Below the pieces are notes generated by a model that was not told where the DNA came from, searched no databases, and saw only the letters and a list, made by a program, of their open reading frames with translations. Positions 16,007 through 24,763 of a DNA stretch of 64,000 nt are shown one piece after another (position 1 is the first letter of the stretch; each line of letters opens with the position of its first letter). Source of the DNA: CALOFP01 sp942492635 (GTDB lineage: Bacteria > UBP6 > UBA1177 > CALOFP01); the NCBI GenBank assembly GCA_942492635.1, contig CALOFP010000003.1, forward strand, positions 248,001 to 312,000, in the 5' to 3' direction. A program made the position numbers and the translations under genes.

Positions 16007-16234
16007 CGGCTACCTCCTTATATGGTATAATTTTAATTGTTAACGGGTGGCTGTTCGACCTCTTTTTTTGCCGAAAGAGGCGATAGCTTAACTCGGAGAT
16101 TGTGCAATTGACCGAAATTAAAAAGTAAATTGAAATGATTCGGTGTGATTTTCGATCGACATAAAAGGCTGCAACCTTGATTCAATTTCAAGGCTGGGAT
16201 AGATTTTTTCCATAACTTTGTTCCGGAGGTGTGG

Positions 16235-16984
16235 ATGCTGCGGATTTATCATTCATTACTTTCAATTGAATTTGTTGTTACGGGAATTCTTTTTATTTCA
16301 ATGTGGTTTTTCATAGCGCCCTATGGGCGTCACTCCAGAAAAGGGTGGGGCCCTGAAATTCCGGCACGAACGGCTTGGGTTGTTATGGAAATGCCCGCTC
16401 TCGTTATCATGTCGATTCTATTCTTCAAAGGTTCTTCGAAGAATTATTTACCGCAAACTCTTTTTTTCTTCTTCTGGTTTCTTCACTATTTTCAGCGAAC
16501 ATTCATATATCCTGCCCTAATGAAAAGCAGGCGAAAGATGCCTCTTGTGATTTTTTCCCCAGGACTGCTTTTTAACTTCATGAATCCGTTCATTAACGGT
16601 TTCTACCTTTTTTCCATTGCCGAGTATTCGGAGAATTGGATCTTTTCCCTGCGGTTTTCAGCGGGTATAGCCATCTTTATCACAGGTTTCATAATTAACG
16701 TCCAATCGGATTACATCCTGAGAAATTTGAGAAGAGAAAATGGCGAAGGGTACACAGTTCCTTCCGGCGGAATGTTCCGATTCGTAACTTCCCCAAACTA
16801 CCTTGGGGAGATTCTGGAATGGACCGGATGGGCGATTTTTACATGGTCAGTTCCCGGACTCGTATTCATGCTTTTTACAATAGCCAACCTCCTTCCGCGG
16901 GCAAAAGCCCATCACGACTGGTACAAGAAGAATTTCAAAGACTATCCGGAGAATCGAAAGACCTTGATTCCATTTGTTTATTAA
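16235..16984 (+). CDS. Steroid 5-alpha-reductase family membrane protein
   Basis: The protein has about 249 residues and six or so hydrophobic helices. The C-terminal signature of the 3-oxo-5-alpha-steroid 4-dehydrogenase family is clear: YTVPSGGMFRFVTSPNYLGE, then EWTGWAIFTW, NLLPRAKAHHDWY and YPENRKTLIPF. This region binds NADPH in characterised members. I chose the ATG at 16235, 5 bp after GGAGG; the GTG two codons earlier sits on the ribosome site. Bacterial members may reduce unsaturated lipid or isoprenoid chains, and the substrate here is unknown. A START gene lies divergently upstream and a 3-beta-HSD-like SDR convergently downstream, hinting at shared lipid metabolism. Confidence 0.88.
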   Translation: MLRIYHSLLSIEFVVTGILFISMWFFIAPYGRHSRKGWGPEIPARTAWVVMEMPALVIMSILFFKGSSKNYLPQTLFFFFWFLHYFQRTFIYPALMKSRRKMPLVIFSPGLLFNFMNPFINGFYLFSIAEYSENWIFSLRFSAGIAIFITGFIINVQSDYILRNLRRENGEGYTVPSGGMFRFVTSPNYLGEILEWTGWAIFTWSVPGLVFMLFTIANLLPRAKAHHDWYKKNFKDYPENRKTLIPFVY

Positions 16985-17032
16985 GTCCTTCTGGTTGGGT
17001 TTTCCACAGATCTCTTTTCCCGGAAAATTTTA

Positions 17033-18025
17033 TTACTTTTTTTTGAATGTATGGTGCTCCCGCAGCCATGAAATGTGATCAGAAATTGTTTGAGCTACTG
17101 GACGGGGATCGAAGCCGAGTTCCTTTCGGGCCTTTGCGTTGGATGTTTTCATGTTGCTTTGGAGGATGTGGACAGCTTCCCTTGTGACAATGGGATCAGA
17201 TCCGCTGACCCTTGAAAATTTTTCAAAGAAAAAGGCAACCATTTTCATCATATTTGTGGGGAGCTTGAAGTAAGGTTTTTTTATGTTCGTAATTTTTTCA
17301 AGCAGTTTCATTAGTTCGTCTGTTCTCAGATGCTCGGATGAAAGAAGGTATGATTCGCCGTTCCGACCTTTGTTTTCGGCGGAAATCAGAGCTTCGGCAA
17401 CATCCCTCACATCGACAAAGTCGAATCCGCCTTCCGGATATGCGGGTAGTTTTCGGCTTATGAAATCCATAAACATTCTTCCGAACTTCGATGGGCGGTA
17501 GTCGTTCGGACCGAGAATGGCAACGGGGCATAGAATTACCGCTTCAACCTCCTCTTTTTCGACAGCTTCGAGAACCCTCCGGGCTCCTTCCGCTTTGGTA
17601 ACTCCATAAGTAATGAGGGCGTTTGCAGGGTCGAAGCCGTAGGATTCGTCCAGGATCCCACCGGGTGCAGCATTTCCGATTGCTTCGACGGAACTGACGT
17701 AAACCAATTTTTTTACACCGGTTTCACGGCATGCTCGAATTACGTTCTCTGTGCCGGTCACGTTTACAGCGTGAAGTTTCGGGTGAAGCCTGGGTTCCAG
17801 AGCAATGAAGGCGGCGCAGTGATAAACCGTTTCCGCTCCCTTGAATGCCTTCAAAAGAGAGTCGTAATCGGTTACGTCCCCCTCAACTTTTTCGGCATTC
17901 AGATTCTCAAACGCTCTGGGCGTGTCTGAAAAGTGAACCATCGCTCGAACTTTTTCTTTTCGTTCGCACAGCATTCTGGCAAGAGTGTTTCCGACATGAC
18001 CGCCGGCTCCGGTGATTACCTTCAT
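17033..18025 (-). CDS. NAD(P)-dependent epimerase/dehydratase, 3-beta-HSD-like extended SDR
   Basis: The protein has about 330 residues. It begins with the Rossmann motif GAGGHVGNTLA and has the SDR catalytic pair in YGVTK, preceded by VYVSSVEAIG. The overall pattern (YHCAAFIAL, VNVTGTENVIRAC, FVDVRDVAEAL) matches the atypical/extended SDRs that include 3-beta-hydroxysteroid dehydrogenases, dihydroflavonol reductases and hopanoid-associated HpnA. I chose the ATG at 18025, with GGAG six bases upstream; a GTG at 18049 is the alternative. It probably oxidises or reduces a hydroxyl or keto group on a lipid or sugar. Confidence 0.85.
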   Translation of the reverse strand: MKVITGAGGHVGNTLARMLCERKEKVRAMVHFSDTPRAFENLNAEKVEGDVTDYDSLLKAFKGAETVYHCAAFIALEPRLHPKLHAVNVTGTENVIRACRETGVKKLVYVSSVEAIGNAAPGGILDESYGFDPANALITYGVTKAEGARRVLEAVEKEEVEAVILCPVAILGPNDYRPSKFGRMFMDFISRKLPAYPEGGFDFVDVRDVAEALISAENKGRNGESYLLSSEHLRTDELMKLLEKITNIKKPYFKLPTNMMKMVAFFFEKFSRVSGSDPIVTREAVHILQSNMKTSNAKARKELGFDPRPVAQTISDHISWLREHHTFKKK

Positions 18026-18354
18026 CTGTCTCTCCACGGAGGTTTCCACCTCCTTTCCAGGTGTTTATGATCTTATCTTTTTTGTATTTTCTGCAACTCT
18101 AAATTGTAATGAAGATAGCAGGCAAAGAACAGATTGACAATTTTTCCTTTCCCTCCGGTAACGGTTTGAAGAATTTATTTCGAAAAATTTTAAACTATGC
18201 AAAAAATAGAGGTAAGGAATAGTAAAGAAATAGAATTTGAAGAGTGGATTCAGCTATAAAAATCTGAAATTATTAAAGACCAAAATTTATTGATATTTAC
18301 CGGTCATAATGTTACTTTAACCTGTTTTTAAGTTATTTGTTTTCGGAGGATACA
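18026..18354. other. Intergenic region between divergent SDR and pepD genes
   Basis: About 330 bp of AT-rich sequence. It must contain the promoters of both divergent genes, but no hexamer pair with good spacing stands out. A GGAGG site lies just before the pepD ATG. No RNA gene or repeat was seen. Confidence 0.5.
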
Positions 18355-19779
18355 ATGAACGAAATGACAAAAAAGGTTCTCGATCTTTTCGAGGAGATAA
18401 ACAAAATTCCTAGAAAGAGCAAAAACGAGAAGGAAATTTCAGCATGGCTTCTCAAGTGGGGTCAGGATCACGGATTCGAAACCGAACGCGACGAGGTTGA
18501 AAACGTTCTCATGCGTGTTCCCGCGACAAAGGGGCATGAGGATAAGCCTGTACTCGTTCTTCAGGGACACATGGATATGGTTTGCGAAAAGACTCCGGAC
18601 AGCGATCACGATTTTGCAAAGGATCCGATCAAGCACGTTGTGGACGGTGAGTGGCTCAAGGCCGACCGCACAACTCTCGGTGCCGACAACGGAATCGCAC
18701 TCGCACTCGCCATGATCATCGCCACAGACGAATCTGTAGAGCATCCTCCGCTGGAGCTTCTTTTCACAGTCGACGAAGAGACAGGACTCACCGGTGCAAA
18801 CGCGCTCCAGCCGGGCTGGCTCAAGGGAAAGGTTCTTCTCAACATCGACAGCGAAGACGAAGGCGTAATGACAATCGGCTGCGCCGGCGGAAAGGATTCA
18901 CACATCGAGCTTCCTCTCGAACTTGAGAAGGCTCCCGAAGGAATGATGTTCCGCAAGATCAAAGTTGGCGGACTCAAGGGTGGACACAGCGGTGTGGACA
19001 TCAACCAGCCACGCGCAAACGCAAACATACTTCTTACACGCGTTATTTCCGCGATGGCGGCGAATACGGAGCTCAGAATCGTCCATTTCGAAGGCGGAAG
19101 CGCACACAACGCCATCTCCCGTGATGCATATGCGGTTATCTCTACCGATCAGGACAGGGCGGATATCATCCACCGTGTTGCAGCAGAACTTAAAGAAGAG
19201 TTCAAGTTCGAGAAAAATCTCGAAGTAGTTGTAGAAGAGGCAGAAAAGAAAGATGAAGTTCTCACAAAGGAATTTACATCCAAAATCATCGACCTCATGC
19301 TTGCAATGCCCCACGGAATCGCTGCAATGTCCACGGATATCGAGGGACTTGTGGAAACATCCAACAACTTTGCGACAGTAAGGATGGAAGACGGTCTTTT
19401 CAAGATTCTCACAAGCCAGAGAAGCTCGGTCATGAGCGCCCGTGACGCCATCACGGAAAAAATCGAAGCTGTAGGCCGTCTTGCTGGAGCAAAGGTTGAA
19501 AGCGGAAACGGCTACCCGGCATGGCAGCCCGACATGGATTCCAAGCTTCTTGAAAAGTGCAAAAAAGTTTATGTTGAACTTTACGGAAAGGAACCTGTAG
19601 TTGAAATTATTCACGCAGGACTCGAGTGTGGAATCATCGGATCCAAGAACGAAGGAATGGACATGGTCTCCTTCGGACCGACAATCAAGAATCCTCACTC
19701 TCCGGATGAGATGATGCACCTTCCGTCTCTTGACAAGATTTGGGATTTCATGATCGCACTCATAAAATCCTACCTGTAG
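18355..19779 (+). CDS. pepD: Aminoacyl-histidine dipeptidase (Xaa-His dipeptidase, M20 family)
   Basis: The protein has 474 residues, close to the length of E. coli PepD. M20-family metal sites are visible: LVLQGHMDMV (metal His and Asp), TTLGADNGIAL (bridging Asp), DEETGLTGA (catalytic Glu and metal Glu), and near the end EIIHAGLECG. It is a zinc dipeptidase of the cytoplasm that cleaves carnosine-like and other dipeptides for amino-acid salvage. I chose the ATG at 18355 because GGAGGATACA precedes it. The dapH gene starts 8 bp after its stop, so the two are probably co-transcribed. Confidence 0.94.
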   Translation: MNEMTKKVLDLFEEINKIPRKSKNEKEISAWLLKWGQDHGFETERDEVENVLMRVPATKGHEDKPVLVLQGHMDMVCEKTPDSDHDFAKDPIKHVVDGEWLKADRTTLGADNGIALALAMIIATDESVEHPPLELLFTVDEETGLTGANALQPGWLKGKVLLNIDSEDEGVMTIGCAGGKDSHIELPLELEKAPEGMMFRKIKVGGLKGGHSGVDINQPRANANILLTRVISAMAANTELRIVHFEGGSAHNAISRDAYAVISTDQDRADIIHRVAAELKEEFKFEKNLEVVVEEAEKKDEVLTKEFTSKIIDLMLAMPHGIAAMSTDIEGLVETSNNFATVRMEDGLFKILTSQRSSVMSARDAITEKIEAVGRLAGAKVESGNGYPAWQPDMDSKLLEKCKKVYVELYGKEPVVEIIHAGLECGIIGSKNEGMDMVSFGPTIKNPHSPDEMMHLPSLDKIWDFMIALIKSYL

Positions 19780-19787
19780 GAGGATTT

Positions 19788-20489
19788 ATGGACGCACGTG
19801 AAATAATTCGCTACATATCCGAATCGACAAAGAAAACTCCGGCTAAAGCCTACATCAAGGGTGAGCTGGACAAGGTTTCCTTCGAAGGTTTTGCAGAGGT
19901 CTACAGAGGAGTCGATTTCGTACTCGTAATCGACGAAGCGGAGAAGATAAATTCATTCCTCGATGAATTCGGATCTCTGATCAAGGCCGACAGGGTGGAA
20001 ATAGATCGTCGCAACTCGGCGCTTCCACTTGCAGATCTCACCGAGTTCGACGCAAGAATCGAGCCCGGCGCGATAATCCGCGAGAAGGCGGAGATAGGGA
20101 AGGGCTGTGTCATCATGATGGGTGCCGTAATCAACATCGGAGCCGTCGTCGGAGACGGAACCATGATCGATATGAATACGGTACTCGGAGGCCGTGCCAT
20201 CGTAGGTAAAAACTGCCACATCGGAGCCGGAACCGTACTTGCGGGCGTAATAGAACCGCCAAGCGCCACACCCGTCACAATCGGCGACAACGTTGTAATG
20301 GGAGCCAACGCCGTAGTACTCGAAGGAGTAAACGTAGGCGAAGGCGCCGTAGTTGCAGCCGGAGCCGTCGTAATAGACGACGTTGAACCATACACCGTCG
20401 TAGCCGGATCACCCGCAAGAGTGATAAAGAAAGTGGACGGAAAAACACTATCCAAAACAGAACTCGTGGAAGATCTCCGCAAACTATAA
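19788..20489 (+). CDS. dapH: Tetrahydrodipicolinate N-acetyltransferase
   Basis: The protein has 233 residues. It starts MDAREIIRYISESTKKTPAK, very like Bacillus DapH (about 236 residues). An N-terminal alpha/beta cap of about 90 residues precedes left-handed beta-helix hexapeptide repeats (IEPGAIIREKAEIG through VVAAGAVVIDDV) and a C-terminal helix. The enzyme acetylates tetrahydrodipicolinate in the acetyl branch of the diaminopimelate/lysine pathway. The first codon follows TAGGAGGATTT, with AGGAGG as ribosome site. It uses abundant GCCG-rich codons in the repeat region. Confidence 0.93.
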   Translation: MDAREIIRYISESTKKTPAKAYIKGELDKVSFEGFAEVYRGVDFVLVIDEAEKINSFLDEFGSLIKADRVEIDRRNSALPLADLTEFDARIEPGAIIREKAEIGKGCVIMMGAVINIGAVVGDGTMIDMNTVLGGRAIVGKNCHIGAGTVLAGVIEPPSATPVTIGDNVVMGANAVVLEGVNVGEGAVVAAGAVVIDDVEPYTVVAGSPARVIKKVDGKTLSKTELVEDLRKL

Positions 20490-20518
20490 TTTTCAAAAGA
20501 GTTGTGAAATTTCATCGT

Positions 20519-20544
20519 AAGGGTCGGCCGCCGTGTCGACCCTT
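20519..20544 (+). terminator. Hairpin after dapH, possible terminator
   Basis: Perfect 8-bp arms (AAGGGTCG and CGACCCTT) flank a 10-base loop 30 bp after the dapH stop. There is no T-tract, so it may be a processing or rho-linked structure rather than an intrinsic terminator. Confidence 0.4.
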
Positions 20545-20766
20545 CATCATGCACTGAAAATATCCATGCCGGCCCTATAAATCATGCACGAAGTTGTAGG
20601 GTCGTTTCGTCGGAACTCACGGTGTGGATATGGTGAAATGCCTGAAAAAACATACGATTGGCGAAGCGCACCGTAGGGCTTGGGCTCAGTCTCCACCCTT
20701 TCCTGAAACACCCGATACAGATCCGTAACTTCCCTGAAAATGGCTGGAATTCAGAGACCTGTAAAA

Positions 20767-21090
20767 ACTTTTACAACCGAAATCAGCAGCATAATTCATC
20801 ATGAAACAAATATTCCGAGCAATCCAGCCGTAAAAATCGCTAACAAACAAATATCCCGGCAGGTCCAGTTACTGAATTTGCGAAATTGAAAATATCAAGC
20901 CCGAAATAGCAGCTGCAGGGAGCTGATTAATTCATTTAAGCTCGATTGTGCAGCTAATTTGATCAGATTACAAATAATTTGGCAATTCCAGCGAGTAAAT
21001 AGACGGCTATATTTGATTTGCGGTTAAAATTAAAAAGGAAATGGAACTTTATCATTTGTAAAAATTTTGGTGTAAAAGTTGAGGTGAATA
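20767..21090 (+). repeat. Degenerate intergenic repeat, copy 1
   Basis: This non-coding stretch aligns by eye with 49817-50120 over about 300 bp. Shared landmarks in the same order are an AAATCAG-like segment, two ACAAATATC-type units with CCAGCCGT-like stretches, ATATTTGATTTG, TATCATT and AAAAGTTGAG. The match is clearly imperfect. It lies in the 977-bp gap between dapH and the glycosyltransferase operon. The rest of this gap, 20545-20766 and 21091-21387, shows nothing I recognise. Confidence 0.6.
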
Positions 21091-21387
21091 ATGTCATCCC
21101 GTGCTGAATTTTCGGAAAAGGTGGGTTTTTTGGGATGTTTTTTCTTTTTGGATTTTCAAAAATAAAGCGGGGGGATCTTTTTATCTGAAAAAAATGGTGT
21201 GGTGTTAATAAATTCGTCGCTAAATGTTACAATAGTAGTTTGAGAGCTTCTCATGTTCGACTGTTCTGACTGTTTTATGGCCGGGATGGGGATTGTTGTT
21301 TTACTATATGAAATTTTTCTGTTTTAGAGTTGTCTGAGAGGGACAGTTTTTGGTCGGTTTGATCAGGTGCAATGTTCAATTTTCCAT

Positions 21388-21410
21388 TTTTGAACGGCAA
21401 CCGTTCAAAA
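21388..21410. promoter_or_regulatory. Perfect palindrome upstream of the GT2-folC-recN operon (operator candidate)
   Basis: Ten-base arms TTTTGAACGG and CCGTTCAAAA flank CAA. The palindrome ends 2 bp before a -35 hexamer, a typical place for a dimeric regulator such as a TetR-type protein. The cognate regulator is not in the window. Confidence 0.5.
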
Positions 21411-21412
21411 TG

Positions 21413-21441
21413 TTGACTTGACTACCCTTCATATGTATTCT
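21413..21441 (+). promoter_or_regulatory. Sigma70-type promoter of the GT2-folC-recN operon
   Basis: TTGACT, a 17-bp spacer and TATTCT precede the ATG at 21471. The predicted start would be near 21448, leaving a short leader. Confidence 0.6.
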
Positions 21442-21470
21442 TTAGCGGATTTTGTTTTGCGAGGAAAATT

Positions 21471-22190
21471 ATGGTTAAAAAGTTAGTCTCGATAGTTATA
21501 CCTGTCTATAATGAAGAAAATATTCTCGAACGAGCGGTAAAGGACCTCTACGGTGATCTTGAGGCGTATCGGGACGATTTTGATTTTGAATTGATTCTCG
21601 CCGAAAACGGCAGTAAGGACGGTACGATAGCGAAGGGGGAGGAGCTTTCGAAGATATATCCCAATATGTCCATATTCCACTATCATGAACCTGACTACGG
21701 TCTTGCCCTCAAGGAGGGAATCAGAAGAGCAAAGGGGGAATTCGTCATATGCGACGAGATAGATCTCTGTCTTCCCGAGTTCTACACCAAGGCTCTTAAA
21801 ATTTTCAAGAACGGTGAGGCTCAGATGGTTGTGGGTTCGAAGGCGATGAAGGGAGCCGATGACAGACGTCCGTTCAAGCGTCGTTTCGCCACTTTTGTTC
21901 TCAACTTCCTGCTCAAGATTTTCCTGGGTTTCAAGGGAACCGATACCCACGGTGTGAAGGGTTTCAGGAAAGAGAATCTTCTGCCTGTGCTTGACCGCTG
22001 TCTCGTGGGTAAGGACATTTTTGCAAGTGAGTTCGTTATCCGTGCTGAGAGAATGGGTGTTGTGATCAAGGAGGTTCCTATCTCCCTGGATGAGAAACGC
22101 GCTCCTTCCATAAAGCTTCTCAATCGCGTACCTAAGGTCCTTTCAAACATTGCATACCTTTTCTGGAATATCAGAGTAAAGAATAAATAA
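21471..22190 (+). CDS. Family 2 glycosyltransferase (dolichol-phosphate-mannose-synthase-like)
   Basis: The protein has 239 residues and is a GT-A family 2 enzyme. It shows the nucleotide-binding start VSIVIPVYNEENIL, the Asp-rich site ICDEID, and a C-terminal segment KEVPISLDEKR as in DPM1-like enzymes. No transmembrane helix is evident. It likely transfers a sugar from a nucleotide donor to a lipid phosphate or glycan acceptor for envelope glycan synthesis. It is the first gene of a run whose members overlap by a few bases; its stop overlaps the deacetylase ATG (TAATG). Confidence 0.88.
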   Translation: MVKKLVSIVIPVYNEENILERAVKDLYGDLEAYRDDFDFELILAENGSKDGTIAKGEELSKIYPNMSIFHYHEPDYGLALKEGIRRAKGEFVICDEIDLCLPEFYTKALKIFKNGEAQMVVGSKAMKGADDRRPFKRRFATFVLNFLLKIFLGFKGTDTHGVKGFRKENLLPVLDRCLVGKDIFASEFVIRAERMGVVIKEVPISLDEKRAPSIKLLNRVPKVLSNIAYLFWNIRVKNK

Positions 22191-23125
22191 TGAAAATTGC
22201 CTGTTTTAACATCGATGTCGACCCGCTGCCGTGCTACTACGCAATTCACGGACTGAAATACGACAGAAGTCAGGCCGATCCGATATACAACTACGCCATT
22301 CCGCGTTTCCTCGAACTGCTCGGCAGACACGACGCGAAGGCCACATTCTTCATAACCGCCAACAATACGGACGGTGCCTCGATAGATGTCTTCAGACGCG
22401 CTATCCGTGAAGGTCATGAAATAGGGGATCACTCCTACTCCCATGACTACCGTCTTGTTAAGAATGATGTGGATGAGATAGAGGCTGATCTCAGAAGAAA
22501 TGCCAACTTTCTCATCCGTCACCTGGGCGAGAAACCTGTGGGGTTCAGGGCTCCAGGATACAACAGTAACGAAAAGCTTGTGGAGGCGCTCAGGAGGGTC
22601 GGATACATTTACGATTCTTCGCTTTTTCCCTCCTTTTCCTACTATCTTGCCAAGTGGCTCATTATCCAGCTGAAGAGGCTTAAGGGAACTCCTTCGAGCT
22701 CCTTTATATCAAGCTTCCGTGACGCTTTCGGATCCTACGAGCCATATTTTATCGGCAAGTGTGTGAGCGAAAGGAGACAAAGCGGTGACCTTGTGGGCAT
22801 TCCAATGACAACACTCATGGGACCTTTCGGGATTCCGCTTATAGGAACGTCCGCTATTGTTTTTCCACAGTTTCTATTCTCTTTTCTTCTTAAACTTTCG
22901 GGACGGAGGAGTTTCGTAAATATCGAAGCTCACGGAATAGATCTGGCGGATGCTGGCGAGAGCAGGCTTTACGATCCTCTGAAGGATCTGCAGCCGGATT
23001 TGAAATACTCGATTGATCACAAGCTTAAAAGATTTGATGAAATGCTCTCCCACTATCGCAGGCGCGGTTTTAAATTCATGACCCTGCGCGAGGTGGCCGA
23101 GATGAAGTTACGGGGTGATTTATGA
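22190..23125 (+). CDS. Polysaccharide deacetylase (NodB/CE4 family)
   Basis: The protein has 311 residues. CE4 motifs are present: NIDVDP (general-base and metal Asp), HSYSHDYRL (metal-binding His pair), RAPGYNSN (Arg and active-site groove) and a later NIEAHGIDL with the catalytic-type His. There is no signal peptide, so it should act in the cytoplasm, probably on a lipid-linked or nucleotide-linked N-acetyl sugar made with the adjacent glycosyltransferase. It overlaps folC by 4 bp. A similar GT2 plus deacetylase pairing occurs in lipid-carrier sugar modification pathways; that role is inferred. Confidence 0.88.
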   Translation: MKIACFNIDVDPLPCYYAIHGLKYDRSQADPIYNYAIPRFLELLGRHDAKATFFITANNTDGASIDVFRRAIREGHEIGDHSYSHDYRLVKNDVDEIEADLRRNANFLIRHLGEKPVGFRAPGYNSNEKLVEALRRVGYIYDSSLFPSFSYYLAKWLIIQLKRLKGTPSSSFISSFRDAFGSYEPYFIGKCVSERRQSGDLVGIPMTTLMGPFGIPLIGTSAIVFPQFLFSFLLKLSGRRSFVNIEAHGIDLADAGESRLYDPLKDLQPDLKYSIDHKLKRFDEMLSHYRRRGFKFMTLREVAEMKLRGDL

Positions 23126-24306
23126 CAAAGGGATTTCTGGAATCCCTCTTCGCAAGGAGGGGAGGGATAAAACTGGGACTGGAAAGGATTGAGGCCGCGT
23201 ACAGTCAGGTGAAAAAGAGTGATGCGAAGATCTATCATGTTGCCGGAACAAACGGAAAGGGAACTGTGGTTTATTCGCTGACCCATCTTCTTATGAATAT
23301 GGGGTTTAAGGTGGGGACTTTCATTTCTCCTCACATCGTCGACTACAACGAGCGTATTGCCATCAACGGAAAAAATATTTCCGAGGGTGAGCTGAAAGAG
23401 CTCTATCTCTGGCTGGAGGAAAATACGGATAACTTCGATGAGCTGAGCTTTTTCGAGATAACGTTCCTCATGGCATGGAGATATTTCGAGCAGAACGGTG
23501 TGGACAGGATGGTTTTCGAGGTTGGTCTGGGCGGAAGACTGGACGCTTCGAATGTGATGACGGGGCCGAAAACCGATATCGTCACTTCCATAGGTCTGGA
23601 CCATACAAGGGTTCTGGGCGACAACCTCTACGATATCGCAGGCGAGAAGCTGGGAATCGTAAAAGAAGGAGACAGGCTCTTTATCGGAAATATCGAGGAC
23701 GCTGATCTTTTACGCTGGATGGAGAAGATGGGCCGGGATATGGGCGCTGAGATTTTCTCTTCAGGCGAACTTCCCGAATTTGTTGATCCTGAAGGTTTTC
23801 CCCTTTCTCCTAAGCAGCGTTTTAATCTCGGTCTCGCTGCCAGGGCGGTTTCAGAGACGGAAGGCTACGACGGACCCTTCGATTTCTCGAAGCTTGCCCT
23901 TCCGGGACGTTTCCAGAGAATTGGCGAGAGGGTGATTCTCGATGTGGCCCACAATCCGCCTGCCATAGAATCCCTCGTTTCTCATGTGGAGTCGGGAGTA
24001 GGGCGGGTTAATGTGCTTTTCGGTGCGATGCGCGATAAGGATGTTACAGATGTGATGCGGCAGCTGGGCAGAGTCGCCGACAAGATCTACCTGATCCACC
24101 TCGACAACAATATGGAACGTGGTGCCACGGTGGAGGAGATTCTGGAGAGAACTCCCGAGAATCTTCGTGACCGCTGCAGTTTCGCGTCCGATACGGAAGA
24201 GACTATGGCGACGGCACTTGAAGATTCTGAAAAAGAGGATAAAAATCTTCTGGTTACCGGAAGTTTTTTTACTCTCGAAAAGTTTCTGAGGTGGTTCAAT
24301 GGGTAG
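23122..24306 (+). CDS. folC: Folylpolyglutamate/dihydrofolate synthase
   Basis: The protein has 394 residues, near normal for FolC. Mur-ligase superfamily features are visible: P-loop HVAGTNGKGTV, SPHIVDYNERI, EVGLGGRLDASN, the SIGLDHTRVLG loop and DVAHNPPA in the C-terminal domain. It adds glutamate to folates, and possibly to dihydropteroate, in the cytoplasm. The start overlaps the deacetylase end and its own end overlaps the next small gene by 8 bp, so the operon is translationally coupled. Confidence 0.94.
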   Translation: MTKGFLESLFARRGGIKLGLERIEAAYSQVKKSDAKIYHVAGTNGKGTVVYSLTHLLMNMGFKVGTFISPHIVDYNERIAINGKNISEGELKELYLWLEENTDNFDELSFFEITFLMAWRYFEQNGVDRMVFEVGLGGRLDASNVMTGPKTDIVTSIGLDHTRVLGDNLYDIAGEKLGIVKEGDRLFIGNIEDADLLRWMEKMGRDMGAEIFSSGELPEFVDPEGFPLSPKQRFNLGLAARAVSETEGYDGPFDFSKLALPGRFQRIGERVILDVAHNPPAIESLVSHVESGVGRVNVLFGAMRDKDVTDVMRQLGRVADKIYLIHLDNNMERGATVEEILERTPENLRDRCSFASDTEETMATALEDSEKEDKNLLVTGSFFTLEKFLRWFNG

Positions 24307-24763
24307 AATTTCCAAGCTTCTCTTCTTCGTCTACATTCTATTTCTCTCTTCGGTATCCTGGTTTTTCATGAGGAGCGGAAATGCACTTGTCTCTCCGGAA
24401 TATCTTAGGCTTTTTGTTTCCGTTACATCCGTTTTCGTGGCGATGCTCTTTATTCTCTGGAGAATGGGACGCACTCCCGCAGTGAAGGTTTTCTCCACAC
24501 ACGACACGGTCGCAATCTACCGTCTCGGCAGACGAGGCAGAAGGGTGTGGATTTCATGTGCATGGGGTGTGGACGACGACGGAATATTCCTGTCCGTTTT
24601 CGGCAAGGAGAAGGCGCGGGTTGCCCTGGAGAGCGTAAAGGATGTTTCTCTGGACGGCGGAAAGATCAGGATAACGACAGATACCTACATGTGGCTTATC
24701 ACGGCGGATGAGCCGGAGCTTCTTAAGGAACTTCTAAGGAAGAGGTTGCAGAATGAAAATTGA
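24299..24763 (+). CDS. Small membrane protein of unknown function
   Basis: The protein has 154 residues. Two hydrophobic helices (about 7-25 and 38-55) precede a basic, beta-rich soluble domain of about 95 residues (residues 60-154) with VDDDGIFLSVFG and TDTYMWLITADEP. This resembles the general plan of small membrane proteins with a PH-like domain, but I do not recognise a family. It overlaps folC by 8 bp and recN by 11 bp. Confidence 0.75.
   Translation: MGRISKLLFFVYILFLSSVSWFFMRSGNALVSPEYLRLFVSVTSVFVAMLFILWRMGRTPAVKVFSTHDTVAIYRLGRRGRRVWISCAWGVDDDGIFLSVFGKEKARVALESVKDVSLDGGKIRITTDTYMWLITADEPELLKELLRKRLQNEN

Noticed and set aside
16059..16080. Hairpin CCTCTTT/AAAGAGG as a terminator
   Set aside because: It lies between two divergent gene starts, where no transcript should end; it may be a chance or regulatory dyad.
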